A program made the position numbers and the translations under genes. Below the pieces are notes generated by a model. The model saw only the letters and a list, made by a program, of their open reading frames with translations, was not told the origin of the DNA and searched no databases. From Hyalella azteca (lineage: Eukaryota > Arthropoda > Malacostraca > Amphipoda > Hyalellidae), in NCBI RefSeq assembly GCF_000764305.2, contig NW_025947428.1, positions 86,876 to 150,875 of the forward strand: a stretch of 64,000 bases of DNA, given 5' to 3'. The number at the start of each line of letters is the position of its first letter. Position 1 is the stretch's first letter. This document shows positions 12,001-27,000 of this stretch, in pieces.

Positions 12001-15000
12001 TGATGTGCTGTCCGTGCAGATATTCCAGAGCCTTAGCCACCTGCACAACCATCAACATTACAGCGCATTCGTGACTGTCATTCGTCTTTGCTAAGATGTA
12101 TAATGTGTCTTGATAATTACGTTTAAATTAAGTTTTCATCCATTTGATCCAACAATCAAAATTACAGCGCATTCGTGACGGTCATTCGTCTTTGCTAAGA
12201 TGTCAAATGTGTCTTGGTAATTATGTTTAAAATAAGTTTTCACTTTGCTAAGATGTCAAATGTGTCTTGACAACTATTTTTAAATTACGTTCTCATCTAT
12301 GTTGTTTACCTTAAACATAAATTGCAGGAACTTTAAGTAGAACATAGATGTAATTACCCAGAAAACATTATGATTTATATTATCAGGGAGTGGAACTTTT
12401 CTTCAGATGACAGTAGATTAAAAGGCAAGTTTCGGGAAGTAGTTTTTGTTTATTAACGACGTTTCGAATGCAACAAACATTCATTTTCAAGTTAGAAGAA
12501 GCATTAATTACTGAAATTTTGGAGGAAATAAGTACATAATACATGTAAAAAGGATACAACATTCCAGTCGCACCTGTAGTACGAGTGTCTGCAGGGTGCG
12601 AACATCGAGACGAGCGCCACTCCTCCTGTAGTGTTTAAGGCACTGGTCCAGGGCTCCTTGGGGGGCAAGCTCGAGCACGAGGGCAAGAGGACGAAGACAC
12701 ACGCCTACGAAGGGCACGATGTTCGAGTGACGGAGGGACAGAAGGATGTTGACCTCCTGACGAGCGCAGCAGTAAGCCTTGCACGCGTACTGTAGAGGGT
12801 CGCGCTCCCACTTACTCACGCAAGCCTACAATGAACAACTTATGACTTGAACTGCATCAATCAAATATTATCACACGATCTGCTGAGAAGCATTAGCCTA
12901 TTTAGTTATAGAATATTTTTCAAGGGAAGGTATTTAAAGAGCATTTAATGCTTCATCCTGCGAGATAACAGCATGGACTAACTCGTAGAAAAATTATTGA
13001 TTATATGCATTCGATAAAAAAGCAATATTATTATAACCTAATATCGGATGCCNAGAGAGTGCAGGGGGCGGCGTGTACGCTGCCAGGATGCACTCCTCCA
13101 CCATGAAGCTGTACACTACGAGGGTCACTTCCTGACTTGCCACCTCACATCCTGCTTCACCTAGGACGTCAGGTCGCCCTTCAGCCGATGGGTTGCGACT
13201 GTAGAATAAATTTGCAAGTAAAAGTTTTGTAGTCGCATACATAATGAGCTGTTGGTAGATCTGCAATGGACCAGCGGGAAAAGACATGGAAGTAAGTGCA
13301 TCTATAAGGAAAGTTCAGAAACTGAATTTTATGCAGATAAGTTAGTGTCGAAACAGTACAGTCCCAAGGAGGTCTGTGATCAGTAAAGATATCGGAAACG
13401 TTGAAGAAGAAAAAATTCCAAGAAAAAACAGATGCTATTTATACTTATAACTTATTAATTTTGGAGAAAAGATCGGCGTGGTAAGAATATGCCACACTTA
13501 AGCATAACCCTGAAATGTTCAAACATGAATAGCTACGATACCAATCCCAACAAATTCCAGATAAAATACGTTGCATAGACATATTACCTACGTTACATAG
13601 ACATATTACTTACGTTACATAGACATATACCTGGACGCATTCGAGTCAGGATCGACGCCACTGTCGCGGTCAGAAGCAGCGCTGCCCCGCGAGTCAAAGC
13701 TCCTCCTGAGACGAGCAGGCGAGGCTCCTCCGTCCGCCGCCCTTCCTTCAACGGGAGCAAAGGGCGCGGCCACCAGCCGGACACCTCCAGGCCCCTGGGC
13801 CGCGTCAGTGGAGGTGTCGCTGGAGACTGTCGCATGATTCCCATGCGCCTATAAAAAGAAAAAATTATACTCAGGGCAGTGAGTGACAGAGAGCGCATTT
13901 TTTCGTCCGTCCGTGACGTGGAATCGCGGACGTATAGTCACGGATGGACGGACATGACGAGCACAATAGCGTCTTTTTTCCCTATACGATAGGTATAGAG
14001 AAATACGATAAAAAGCTTCTGAATAAGAAATGGACATTGTGAATAAACGATTAATTACAGAACAAACGATATTCCGATTAAGAAGCTTCCAAAATGTTTG
14101 CTGTGGAAATATATGACATTTATGGCACATGCATGTGACTTTTATGACACATGCCTGTGGCTTTTATGGTACAGGCCTATGCCTTTTATGGCACAGACCT
14201 ATAACTTTTATGGCACAGGCTTGTGATTTTTATGGTACATGCCTGTGACATTTATGGTACAGGCATGTGACATTTATGGCACAGGCCTGTGACTTTTATG
14301 GCACAGGCCTGTGACGTTTATGGCACAGGCATGTGACATTTATGGCACAGGCATATGATTTTTATAGCACAGGACTGTGACTTTTATGGTACATGTCTGG
14401 GACGTTTATGGCTTAGGCATGGGACATTTATGGCACAGGCATATGATTTTTATAGCACAGGCCTGTGACTTTTATGGTACATGCCTGTGACGTTTATGGC
14501 ACAGGCCTGCGACTTTTATGTCACATGCCTATAACTTTTATGGCACCGGCCTGTGACTTTTATGGCAAATGCCTATAACTTTTATGGTACATGCCTGCGA
14601 CTTTTATGGCACATGCCTATAACTTTTATGGTACATGCCTATGACATTTATGGCACAGGCATGTGACATTTATGGCACAGGCCTGCGACTATTATGGCAC
14701 AGGCCTGCGACTTTTATGGCAAATGCCTGTTAAAACGAAACTTTGCAGATGCCAAGCTAGGTTCGAATCACTTACAAACAACTCCGGTGAGCAGCTAATA
14801 ACTGGATAAAAAAAAAATCAAATGAAGGTTACAGGACAATATATGTCAGTATATTTCAATTGGAGGTTCAGTATAGAAAGAACGGCATATTTACAGCTGA
14901 AAAACACCGGCTCATTNGCTGCAGGTCCTCGCTCCACGAGGGCGGCAGCTGCTGCCGTACCAGGTCGTAGTGCGTGCCTACGATCAGCACCGCTGAGTTC

Positions 15001-18000
15001 GGCGCGCGGGCCTGGGACCAAAACGCGTATTTTAGGAAGTGCATAGGAGATTTGACTCCAGGTTAAACAATTCAGATGGCATTTCATATATATCAGCACG
15101 GCTGAGATCGGCGAGCGGGCCTGGGACCAAGAAGCGCCGTATTTATTTATTTATACAGTACATCGCACATAGAAATTGGAATTTATTCATTTATTCATAC
15201 AGCACCTCATTCATTTAGGAAGCGTGCAGGAGATTTGACTACAGGTAAAACCATTCATTCAGATGGTATTTCATAAATAACGCGCGTGCCTGAGACCAAA
15301 AGCGAATCATTTAGGAACCGTATACCCTAAAAAAATTTAGAGTCGCATCAGCTTATGGTAATCCAAATCAGAAGCTGCCGCGTCTGTAAATTTTCACTGG
15401 GTAGGAGATTCGACTACAGGTAAAACGATTAATTAAGATAGTATTTTATAAATAACGCTAGCTTATCAATATAAATTTGCAAGACGCGAAAATTAGATGG
15501 CATTTCATAAATAGCGCTAGGGTACGATCAAAATATTTTGCAAGTTGCGAAAATTAGAAGAAATACCATTTTTAACCGATTATCGTTATCCGTATTTAAA
15601 ATCACCCCCCGGGCCCAGCAACCAATTTTTGAACGACTTTAATAGGAAATAGAAGAAAGCAAAAACTTGATTGCTGACCTGGATGTTGACGAGCCACTGC
15701 AGTATGTGGTCAATGGCGCGTTCGCCATCAGTAATTTTCCAGACGACGAGGTAGAGGGAGCGCTTCGACAGGAAATATTGGTGCGTCGCGTAGTACTCCT
15801 GCTGGCCACCGAAGTCCCACGTCCTGCACGCCTTTGTATCCTTAGTATCCTTACTGTTTTTAGTATCCTTAGTATCCTTGGCATTTGTTTCGGACGTAGC
15901 AGTCCCAGGCCACGTGTAATCTCATACTAATATTAATTGAAGTAGTTCCTGAGAAGCTAAACATGCCAAAGGTACCGTCAAGTGGGGTGACTTCGGCCAC
16001 CGAGGTGACTTTGGCTAACGTTTATTATTTTGTTTTGCTGCCACTTGTTTCTATTGTAGTGGTGGCCGAAGTCACCCCACTTGACGGTAATGCGTTCTGT
16101 TGTGAGCCGATGTTTCTGAAGGTTCAAGCTTGGCTTAAACAAGAAAAACTTGATACAAATTCAAGGCAGGACATAAATTTACAACACTAATAACCTTGTT
16201 GCCACACACTTTTTTCCTCACTTAAAAATGGTTAATTAATATAAATTATACGCTACCTTTTCTACAAAGATTTAATCCAAAGTTGAAGGAAATACAAGGC
16301 ACGACCGCAGTTAATAATAGATAATTAGCCTAATTTATACGCTGCCCTTTCTCCGGAGAATTAATCGTAAGTTCAAGGAAGTAAAAGACAGTAAAAGGCA
16401 GTAAAAGGCGTGACTGACCTGAAGACGACAGGACCATGGCTGCTGTGGCCGCGGACCTTCTTCTCGTAGGTCCAGTCGCCGATGTCCACGCCCACGGTGG
16501 ACATGTTGCCGCCCCGCGCCGTGCGTGTGCTCATGTGGCGGTTGCCCATGCGCGCAGTCCAGTGCTGCACCCGTGTATGATACCGTATATAATACCGTAT
16601 ATAATACGGAGATATAATACCGTATATAATGCCGTATATAATACACGCATATAATACCGTACATAATACGCGTATATAATACCGTATATAATACCGTATA
16701 TAATACCGTATATAATACGCGTATATAATACGCGTATATAATACCGTATATAATACCGTATATAATACTGTATATAATACGCGTATATAATACTGTATAT
16801 AATACGCGTATATAATACTGTATATAATACTGTATATAATACCGTATATAATACGCATATATAATACCGTATATAATACGCGTATATAATACCGTATATA
16901 ATACGCGGATATAATAACGTATTTAATACGCGTATATAATACCGTATATAATACGCGGATATAATAACGTATATAATACGCATATATAATACCGTATATA
17001 ATACGCGTATATAATACCGTATGCAATACCGTATACAATACCGTATATTAGGCACGCATAACACACAATATAATGCGTGCAACTTATATGTAGGTTGTAT
17101 GCCAGCATAAAACGAAAAGTAATTAGTTTATTAAGCATATAGAACAGAAACACATACGTTGATTGAACATTCGTATAAAACAAAAAGTAATTGATGTAAT
17201 TAGTACATAGAACAGAAATGACTTCATCTTGCACAGTAAAAATGAGTAGAAAGTAGACTGAGAAGGAAGAGATAATTTGATGCGGCTCATTTATTAAAGA
17301 GAGATTTTATTCTTAATTTCTTTGCGTGATTATTGAGCAGAAATATGTTACGATTATTTTCATAAAATAATAAATGAGAAGCACATAATTGCCCATGTCT
17401 TTTTTGGGAACCGAAAATAGCAACGGAACAGAAATACAAGTTCCATACTTATTTTTTGGCAAGAATATATCCCGTAGCAAGCAACTAGCATATGATGAAA
17501 TCATATTGAATTGCACCATCACAGCCGCAATACTAATATACTGGGGCGACACTTGTATGGTGAAGGCATCACCTCGACATGTAGAACAGCCTCCCTGATA
17601 GGGAGGCTGTTCCGAGTATGAACATCTTCAAGAACAGACTAGACGAAGCTATGCAGGAGCATATGTTCAGTCTTAAAATGCCTAGCAAATTACGGACCAG
17701 GCAATAAGTCCAGCAGCTATCTCAATCAATCGTCAGCTATGGAAAGATCGGGTTCCAAAGGCCGGATCCCTTGTGAATCAAGTCACGAAAAATTCAAGAA
17801 TCGGCAACAGGCCATGGGCCTATTTCTTCAGTGCCGACACTTCTATTCTATTCTATCACCTCGACAGGTTTCTTCCTGTAGGAGCCTGTGCCCTCCTGAC
17901 GCAGCTGCTCCAGCAGCGAGGTCTTGCCGATGCCTGCTACGCCCACGACCATGAGCTTCATGCGTGCGTACGGACGCGCGTCTTCCAGGATGCTCTATGT

Positions 18001-21000
18001 ACAAACAATTATTGAAAATAATTTTTTTATTAAATAACTATTTATACAAAGTCCTAAACCCAAAAGCCAATAAACCATAAATAAATGTTATTATATTTAG
18101 CAAGCCATGAAAAGTCGAATAATTAGAGAATATTCGACGACATTGTAAATTCAGCAGTTCTTACTTTTAAAAAAGTGAACCAAAATAAACGTTTTGGTTT
18201 CTTATAAAACTCAGAACCAGATCGAACTAACAAAAATGTTTCAAATTTGAAACATATTTTAGAAGCTAATTTCAAAATCTTATGAAATATTCGAGGTAAA
18301 ATCTGAACTTTAATAAGATCGAACCCATTTACATTGCAATGGAACATATTATTCTTTATTCTTTCACTCACAGAAGCAACTTAGCCCGACTCAATAGAAA
18401 GAAAAATAAAATAAAAAAAAGTAGAAAAAAAAATAATAAAAAATAGAAATAGAAAGAAAATGGTAAGTTATTAAGCTAAAGAACACCCCACCTTGAGGTA
18501 GCCATTCACTGCAGTGAGTGACAGAGAGCGCTTTTTCTCGTCGACGAAAACGTGAAGTCACGGACGGACGGACGGACATGGCGAGCACAATAGCGCATTT
18601 TTTGCATAAATGAGAAAATGCGCTAAAAATAAGAACCAAAATGCAGGAATTAGAAACTTGTACCAAGTCCTCAACCCAAGAGCCAACCAAAAATTAATGT
18701 TATAATATTTCGCAAGGTCGAACTTAATATTCGACCTTGCGAATATTATTATTATTTGAATAATTGTTTTTCATTATAATTATTAGTTTTATTAATTGAA
18801 TTATAAATTATTATTCTAATAATATTGGAATGATAATATATAATAAGTAATATAATAACCAGAGAATATATGATGACATCGTAAATTCAGCAATTTTAAC
18901 TTTTAAAAAGTGACCCAAAATAAACGTTTTGGTTTCTTATAAAACTCGATACCAGATCAAACTAACGAAACGAACTTTCAAAACAGATTTGAAACATATT
19001 TTAGAAGCTAATTCCAAAATCTTGTCAAATATTCCAGGTAAAATCTGTACTTTATAAGATTGAACCCATTTCCATTTCAATGGCGCACATTATTTTTTAT
19101 TCTTTTTATTTCACTCACAGAAACAACACAGCACGACTCAATAGAAAGAAAATAAGTAAGTTAGTAAGCTAAACAACACCCCACCTTGAGGTAGCCAATA
19201 ATAACGTCCATGGTCTTGTACTTTATTACTTTATTCTTTCACTCACAGAAACAACACAGCACGACTCAATAGAAAGAAAACAGTAATTTATTAAGCTAAA
19301 CAACACCCCACCTTGAGATAGCCAATAACATCCATGGTCTTGTACTTTATTACTTTATTCTTTTACTCACAGAAACAACACAGCACGACTCAATAGAAAG
19401 AAAACAGTAAGTTATTAAGCTAAAGAACACCCCACCTTGAGGTAGCCAATAACGTCCATGGTCTTGTACTTTTTGCTCTCAATCATAGACTTGAGCGGCT
19501 CCTGCAGGGAACAGCCCCGCGTGTTCAGGTTCCACATCCGCGACAGTAGACCCATCTCCGGGGGCAGCTCCTGGACGTCTGGGTTGCCGGAGATGTTCAG
19601 CACCTGCAATAACATCAATTTATGTATTAATGTAATGTATTATTATGTATTAATGTAATAACCTGTAATAACATCAAGCGAGGAGGCGAAGGAGGAGTCA
19701 TGGAAGAAACTAATGTCAATGCTGCAGGACATAAAACAAATTTATGGACGAGGTGAGAAAAGATAAATGCACTTTTGAAATTACTTCATTTCAGGCACAT
19801 TTACTATTAAATTGAAATGTGGTGCATATTGACTGTCAGTGATGTATAAAAAATGTACAATAAGCACAAAACGAGTGAACTCGTTGTTTGAGTCCACGTT
19901 ACAGCATCACTAAAATGTAAATAATGTGCAGAAAATATACAGTTCTGATGAAATGATAAGTAGAAATGTTGAAAAAAGAAACAGCAGAGTGTTCACAAGA
20001 GAAATTTGGTCCCGCGAAAATAAATTACTAATAATTAATAACTTAATAATTCCGTTGAAAAAAGAAATAGCAGAGGAGTCACAAGAGGAATTTGGTCCCG
20101 CGAAAATAAATTACTATTACTTAATAACTTAATAATTCATAGTTCTTGGTAAACTGACAGCGAGATTAGTGAGGATACTCAGTACTGATGAAATGAAATG
20201 TAGAACTGTTGAAAAAATAGAGTGTTTACAAGAGGAATTTGGTCCCGCGAATATAAATTACGAATACTTAATTACTTAATAATTCATAATATAAATTACT
20301 AGTACTTAATAATTGGTAATGCTTGTTAAACTGACGGCGAGATTAGTGAGGTGATGCAGCGAGGCAGGCAGCTCGCTCAGACAGTTGTTGCTAACGTCCA
20401 GCATGGAGAGGCTGGGGAACACCAGACGACCCTTCACGCCAGTCTGCATAATATGAACATTGCAAATATTTTGTCGCATTTACCAACAAAATAATATTAA
20501 GTTCTTGCAAATAATTTCAACTGTTATGTGACAACATTTGATTTCTGTATGATCAGGAAATGGAGCTGACAAAGCAGAATCAAGTAGCTCAGGCTACTAA
20601 ATTTTGCGACTAAAAAATATTCCATCAAATACTGAGTTAATAAATAGACACAACTTAAACTAAATATGTATAATTGCCTTGACGTATATACTGTAAATAA
20701 AAAATTATTATAACATTTGCTCCGCTGTGCTTCGCGAAGTGAGGTTCGCACCACAGTCAGAATGGCTACTCATGAAGAGAAGGGTTTATTCGCGTGAAAC
20801 AAAAATATTTAATCAATTTAGTAGAGAAAAGATATAAACTTGTTGACAAGATCATCGGGACAAAATACAGCTAATATCAAAATATTAATGCATAAAATGA
20901 ATTCTACAAAAATTATTTCTGCTTCAGTGCGCCGGCCTAGCTAAATTTCATGAATAACAATATCAAGCGTAAAAGATAAAAAATATAACTCAGTACTCAC

Positions 21001-24000
21001 TGCAGTGACTGACAGAGAGCGCATTTTCTCGTCGACAAAAACGTGGAATCACGGACGGACAGACAAACGCAGACAGACGTACATGACGAGCATAATAGCG
21101 CCTCTTTTTCATAGATGAAAAGATGCGCTAAAAATTAAGCCATAACAACTAACGGGAATGTCAGCCCTTTTTTCCATAAATGAGAAAATGCGCTAAAAAT
21201 TAAGCTATAACAACTAACGGGAATGTCAGCAGGGTTGTTTTGCTCCTGGGTCTCGGGAGGCTCGAGGTAAAGCGTGAGGGTAGAGAGCTGATTGTCGGCA
21301 AGTACCAGCGTCCGTAGGCTCTCCAGTCTGGTGTGGCGACGGTGACAACAAAGTATAGCTGCTCCTGCAGCAGTTGTACTTGCAGTGCTGCTGCCGCTGA
21401 CGCTGCTGCAGCTGCTAGGACGACTGCGACCAGACCGACCTGCGAGGTACAACGAAAATGTCAAAAGTTGAGTACGCTTAATAAGAAAGTCTTTGAGGCG
21501 CGGTCATAAAAGGCTCACAACAAATATATTATTCCCTGTTTCCTTAGAATACCAAGGGATATGATGGTTAGCGAGGCACAACGAAAATGTCAAAAGTTGG
21601 GTACGCAGGCAGCTTAAAGAAAGTCTTTGAGGCACACTCATAAAAGGCCCACAACAAATATACTGTTCCCTGCTACGTTGGAATACCCAGGGATATGATG
21701 GTTAGCGAGGCACAACTTGTGTCAAAAGTGAGTACTCAGGGAGCTTAAGAAAGTCTTTCAGGCGCACTCATGAAAGACCAACAACAAATATATTATTCTT
21801 CCCTGTTTCTTTTGTTCATTGTTCCCCCCAGTGATATGAAGAAGACTCACCATGTGGAGTTTTGTGTCGAGGTGCAGCGGGACAAGGAGTTACATCTGCG
21901 TCAGTAGGACTAGCCTCAAGATTGGTCCATTCCGAGATGTTGTTGTGGCTGAGGTCGAGCTGCTTAAGCCCTGCTGGGTATTGCCAGGCCTGCCCCATGT
22001 CCTTTAATCTATTTCAAGGTTTGAATTACTTTACATAATATTTGTTAAGTAGGCAAAACTTACAATTAATCTGTTGGATGAAGCGAAAGACAATCGGCTG
22101 GATTAGAAAAACCATAATAAATCATAAATATTCAAGAACTTCAAGATGAAGTTGCTAATAATATTTCAATACAGCCTAAGGGAATAAACACAAATATATA
22201 AGCAACAAAGTTGTACCTAAACTTGAGAGGTACTAAGTTCGAGACAGACAATCGGCTAGATTCTAAACCATAATAAACCAAAACAAAATTTTATTAGCAG
22301 CTTCAAGATGAAGTTGATTATAATATCTCAGTACAGGGAACAAACACAAATATATAAGCGAAAAAGTTGTACCTAAACTTGAGCGGTAAGTTCATGCCTG
22401 TATTTTACAGCCCACCTGTTGTAGCTGAGGTTGAGTCTGCTAAGGGCCAGAGCAAGGCACGGCAGGCCAGGGGGCGGTGCACTGAAGGCGTTGTGGGAGA
22501 GGTTCAGGTTCTGCAGACAAGACGTGCCTCCTGCCGCCCCAGCGCTACGGCCGCTGCTGCTGCTGCCTCCGTCGCCGTGGCGCTCGTCTTGTGAAGGTCC
22601 CGACAGTGAGTCTTGCACCTGCGCGTTAAGTTTTCCCTTAAAAAGGATAATCTACGTTGAAGTAAGTTTTGTTAAAAATAATGCCAGTTTTATTGAGAAT
22701 TTCTTTTGAGTTTAATCTCTCAAGCCTTCTAATAAGAGGTACAGTAATAGTTTTTAACCAAACGAGTTAACCACTTTTTAACCAAACGTGTTTAAATAAA
22801 GTTGAAGCCCAAAATATACAAATTTCAGTTGAAGTAAGTTGGAAATGACAGATAAATAAGAACAAATTTACCCAGCCTAGCTCTTTAATCATCAAGGCAC
22901 AAGGAAAGCGTTTTACAGATGAAAAAAGTGCAGATAAGGAAATAGATTTAGCATCGAACATGCAGTTAAATGGGGGTGAGATTTCAAAATGAATTGAAAC
23001 TCATCGGTCCAAAGCTCTTACATGAGCATACCATTTGAATATAACCAACGAATAAATGATACAAATGATTTCCAATTCTCGTGCAATTCTGATCTTAAAG
23101 CTAAATTAAAGGACCGACATGGGCTTAAAGGACCGACCGACTAAATTAAAGGACCGATCTTGAAGCTAAATTAAAGGCCCGAAATGGACTTGTCTAGAGT
23201 ACTTTGACCGCGTGAGTCCACAAGCTGTGATGACGCAATTCTCGCTGTCTGCAGCAGGTGATGACGTTGCCGTGTTTGTCCAGGGAGAACCCTGCAGTCC
23301 TGCTGTCTGCAGGAGCTCTTCTGATGACCTGATCTTCCTCAGAGTCAAGCACCAAGGCGCTGTCATGAGACATGGAACTCGTCGAGCTCTTCACAGACCC
23401 GACACTAGCGACCGACACAGGGCGCGCTAGTATCTTGGGCGTGGATGTGGCGGAGGAGCTTTCTCCTATGGGATCATCTTCGTCTATAAAGCCGCTTAAT
23501 CTGGAGAACAAGTATAATAGCAGAGAGCCGCGGATCTGCCTTAAGACGAGCCCGCTCTGCTTCTTCGTAGTAATTTTAAAGTAGCCAGGTTGGGAAATTT
23601 TCCCAACAATATATGTAAATACAACCATAATCAAATTCCAGCACCATACCCAGATCTAGTACCAGAATGCTTTGTGTATGAATATGACGTTCATATTTTA
23701 TTGCAGACAGCAAGCAGTGCAGTCATAATGTCTCCAACAAAGAATTAGTCTCTACTAACACTCATGTTGACACTCGAAATTTTCGATTTCTTGTGAATCT
23801 CTTATTATAAATTATGGTCGCAAATGAAGATTATCTCAGTGAAAACTCATGAATAATTGCTTAAAGATAATCAGACATCTCAATGAAAAATTATGAGTAA
23901 TCTCTTAAAGATGACCAGACATCTCAATGAAAAATTATGAATAATTCATTTAACATGACCAGATGTGGACGTACGGTGAGAATGGGAGGTCTGGAGCAGT

Positions 24001-27000
24001 TGGCAAAGATGAGAGAAGGTTCATGGAGGCGTTGAGGTCGCGCAGTTTAGGTGCAGACCAGAGTTTGTAGGGGAGCTTGGTGAGCTTGTTGTTAGACACG
24101 TCCAGGTGCTGCAGGGCTGGCAGAGAGAACAGACCTTCTGGCAGGTAGTCCAGCCTGTTGTCCTGCTCAAACAGTGAATCGTACACTAATAAATCAAATT
24201 AATATTCATCTAATTCATTTATTTTCATCTAAAGTTCAATTCATGAGTTTGTCAAAATAGAAGTACAATAAAATACAAGAAGTCATAAAATGACATTAAT
24301 ATTACATAAATGAAATTTAAGTTGATAAAATTTGAAATTAGTGTTATATGAGGTCAGAATGACTTCATATTCAAAATATAGATAAACGTAATTCAATTCT
24401 CTCCATAACAGTGACCATCATCTAGAAAAGGAACTCAATTAACACACAACTCTTCAGTTTTGAAAAAATATAACTCAGTAGTCACTGCAGTGAGTGACAG
24501 GGAGCGCATTTTCTCGCCAACGAAAACGTGAAGTCACGGACAGACGGACAGACGGACATGGCAAGCACAATAGCGCCTTTTTTTCCACATCGAGAAAATG
24601 CGCTAAAAAGCGAAAAAATGTGAATTCTACGTGATCTCCTGCAGTGTAATTCTACGTGCCCACCTGGAGCTGAATTCTATTTTCTAGTATAATTATAATT
24701 CAAGCTGATCAATTCAGTATAATTCTAAGCGCTGACCTGCAGATGTATTTCCTCGAGGACCGACACAGTACAGCCGGGCACGACCAGGGCGCTGGACCGG
24801 CCAGCCAGGACGCCCTTAAATTTACTGCCGCGCCTGGGCAGCGTGAGGGCCCCGTCCACCGCCCCCGCCAGCGCCCCCTCCTCCAGACCTGCTAGCTGCT
24901 CCAGCTTGTTCAGGCCTGCGTTCAGGATCTGTGGAGCATGGAGCACGCTTATCTCCATGTGATTGTCAGGAGCAATCAGCTCGCTTATCTCCATGTGATT
25001 GCCAGGAGCAATCATTATCTCCATGTGATTGTCAGGAGCAATCATTATCTCCATGTGATTGTCAGGAGCAATCACTGAGAATAAAACATGATGTTGTGGG
25101 TGTTCAAATAGTAGAATTGAGGATAAAGACAGATTAGAATTAGGCACACAATAAGATAACGATGTGGCTAAGTAGGAATTAGACATCCGCGTGGCTAAGT
25201 AAGAATTAAATAAACGTTTGACTGAGTAGAAATCAGACGTACGCGAGGCTATGTAAGAGTTATTTAAACGTGTGGCTAAGTAGACATAATATATACGACA
25301 TTGTCGAGTATAGGGGCGGGCGGTTACGCTGTTGGAAAATTTACCGTTAACGGTATTACCGGCGTTTCAGTGGCCGGTCGACACGTGAAAAGAAATACCG
25401 TGTGTCCGTTTTTATTCTAATTTAACACTAGAAATCCGTGAAATATCTGACAAAAACGGCGAAACAGTTTATTTTCACGGGGCGACCGGTCACTAGAACG
25501 CCAGCGGGCCGTTTTTTCACCGTTTTTTCCTAACAGTGTAGCTGCACAGAGAAGGGCAGAAATTCACCCTGAGGCTGGGGAGGCAGAAGATGATGGCAGG
25601 GAGGCAGGTGACACTCACCCTGAGGCTGGGGAGGCAGAAGATGATGGCAGGGAGGCAGGTGAGACTCACCCTGAGGCTGGGGAGGCAGAAGATGATGGCA
25701 GGGAGGCAGGTGAGAGCGTTGTTGCTGATGTCGAGGCGGGTGATGGCGTACAGAGCCATCGCTTGGTTGCGGGGTGACAGACGCAGCTTGTGGTTCAGCT
25801 GCACCGACGCGTCCACTAGCCATTGTTCCTGCAATTGTTATGTCAACCCGCACATTTAATACATCTTAATAGTTATAATTAATAAATTTTAAGATAATTA
25901 TTTAACATAATCCCTACAACCGATATTCTGAACGCAGCTTGTGGTTCAGCTGCACCGACGCGTCCACGAGCCATTGTTTCTGTAGTAGTTATGTCAACAC
26001 GCACATTGAATACATATTAATAACTATTTACACATCAACATTTACATTTAATACATGTTAATAGTTATTTAAAACATTTTAAGATAAATATTTAAAATAA
26101 TCCCTGGTACCGATATTCTGAATTATTTCTGAGAAATAAGGAAAAGCCATTGTTCCTGCAATAGTTATGTCAACACGCACATTTATTACATCTTAATATT
26201 TATAATTAATAAATTTTACGATAAATATTTACCATAATCCCTACAACCGATATTCTGAATTATTTCTGAGGAATAAAGACAAGCCATTGTTCCAGCAGTA
26301 GGTATATCAACACGCACATTTAATACATATTAATAGTCATTTACACATCAACATTTACATTTAACAGATGGTAATAGTTATTTAACACAGTTTACAATAA
26401 TTATTTAACACAATCCCCAGTACCCATATTCAGAATTACTCGTTTCTGCGAAAAAAAAGTTCCGACATGGCATATGAGGTGAAATGTTTAAACTAAACAA
26501 GAAATGTTCACGCTAAGTAATATTCATAGCAAGAGATAAACGTTCGAAGTTATGATTATGATGACCTTAATGGAAGGCAGGCATCGCTGGCCGTGCCAGT
26601 TGATCATGACGGGGACGGTGGGGATTATGATTATTTATGATTATGATTATTAGAAGTTATGATTATGATTATTTAAGATTATGATTATTCTAAGTAATGA
26701 TTATGATGACCTTAATGGAAGGCAGACAGCGCTGGCCATGCCAGTTGATCATGACGGGGACGGTGGGACAGATGGAGGCAGGGGCGCTGCCGGCGCTGTG
26801 GCTGACGGTGAGGTTGTCTCCGAACTGCTGCGCTGGGCTGATCTCCAGACACCGCTTCTGGATCTTGTACTCGGGGTCTGGGTGAGCCTGAGCACAGCAA
26901 GCATGTGTGAAAAACAACACATTTCATTTCCTCGGCATTTATTGAATTTCATCGAAGAACAACATCGTTTCCTATAGCAACCGCCTCGGCTTTTATTGCA

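Noticed and set aside
11048..13848. a separate second kinase gene
   Set aside because: Near identity including introns, no N-lobe exon, and position inside Lrrk point to an alternate haplotype or recent duplication.
16373..17082. long Tyr/Ile-rich open frames on the minus strand
   Set aside because: They come from the 13-bp TATA-rich array read in frame; not proteins.
22431..22709. plus-strand Ala/Pro-rich open frame
   Set aside because: Antisense shadow of the GC-rich Lrrk exon 22416-22618.
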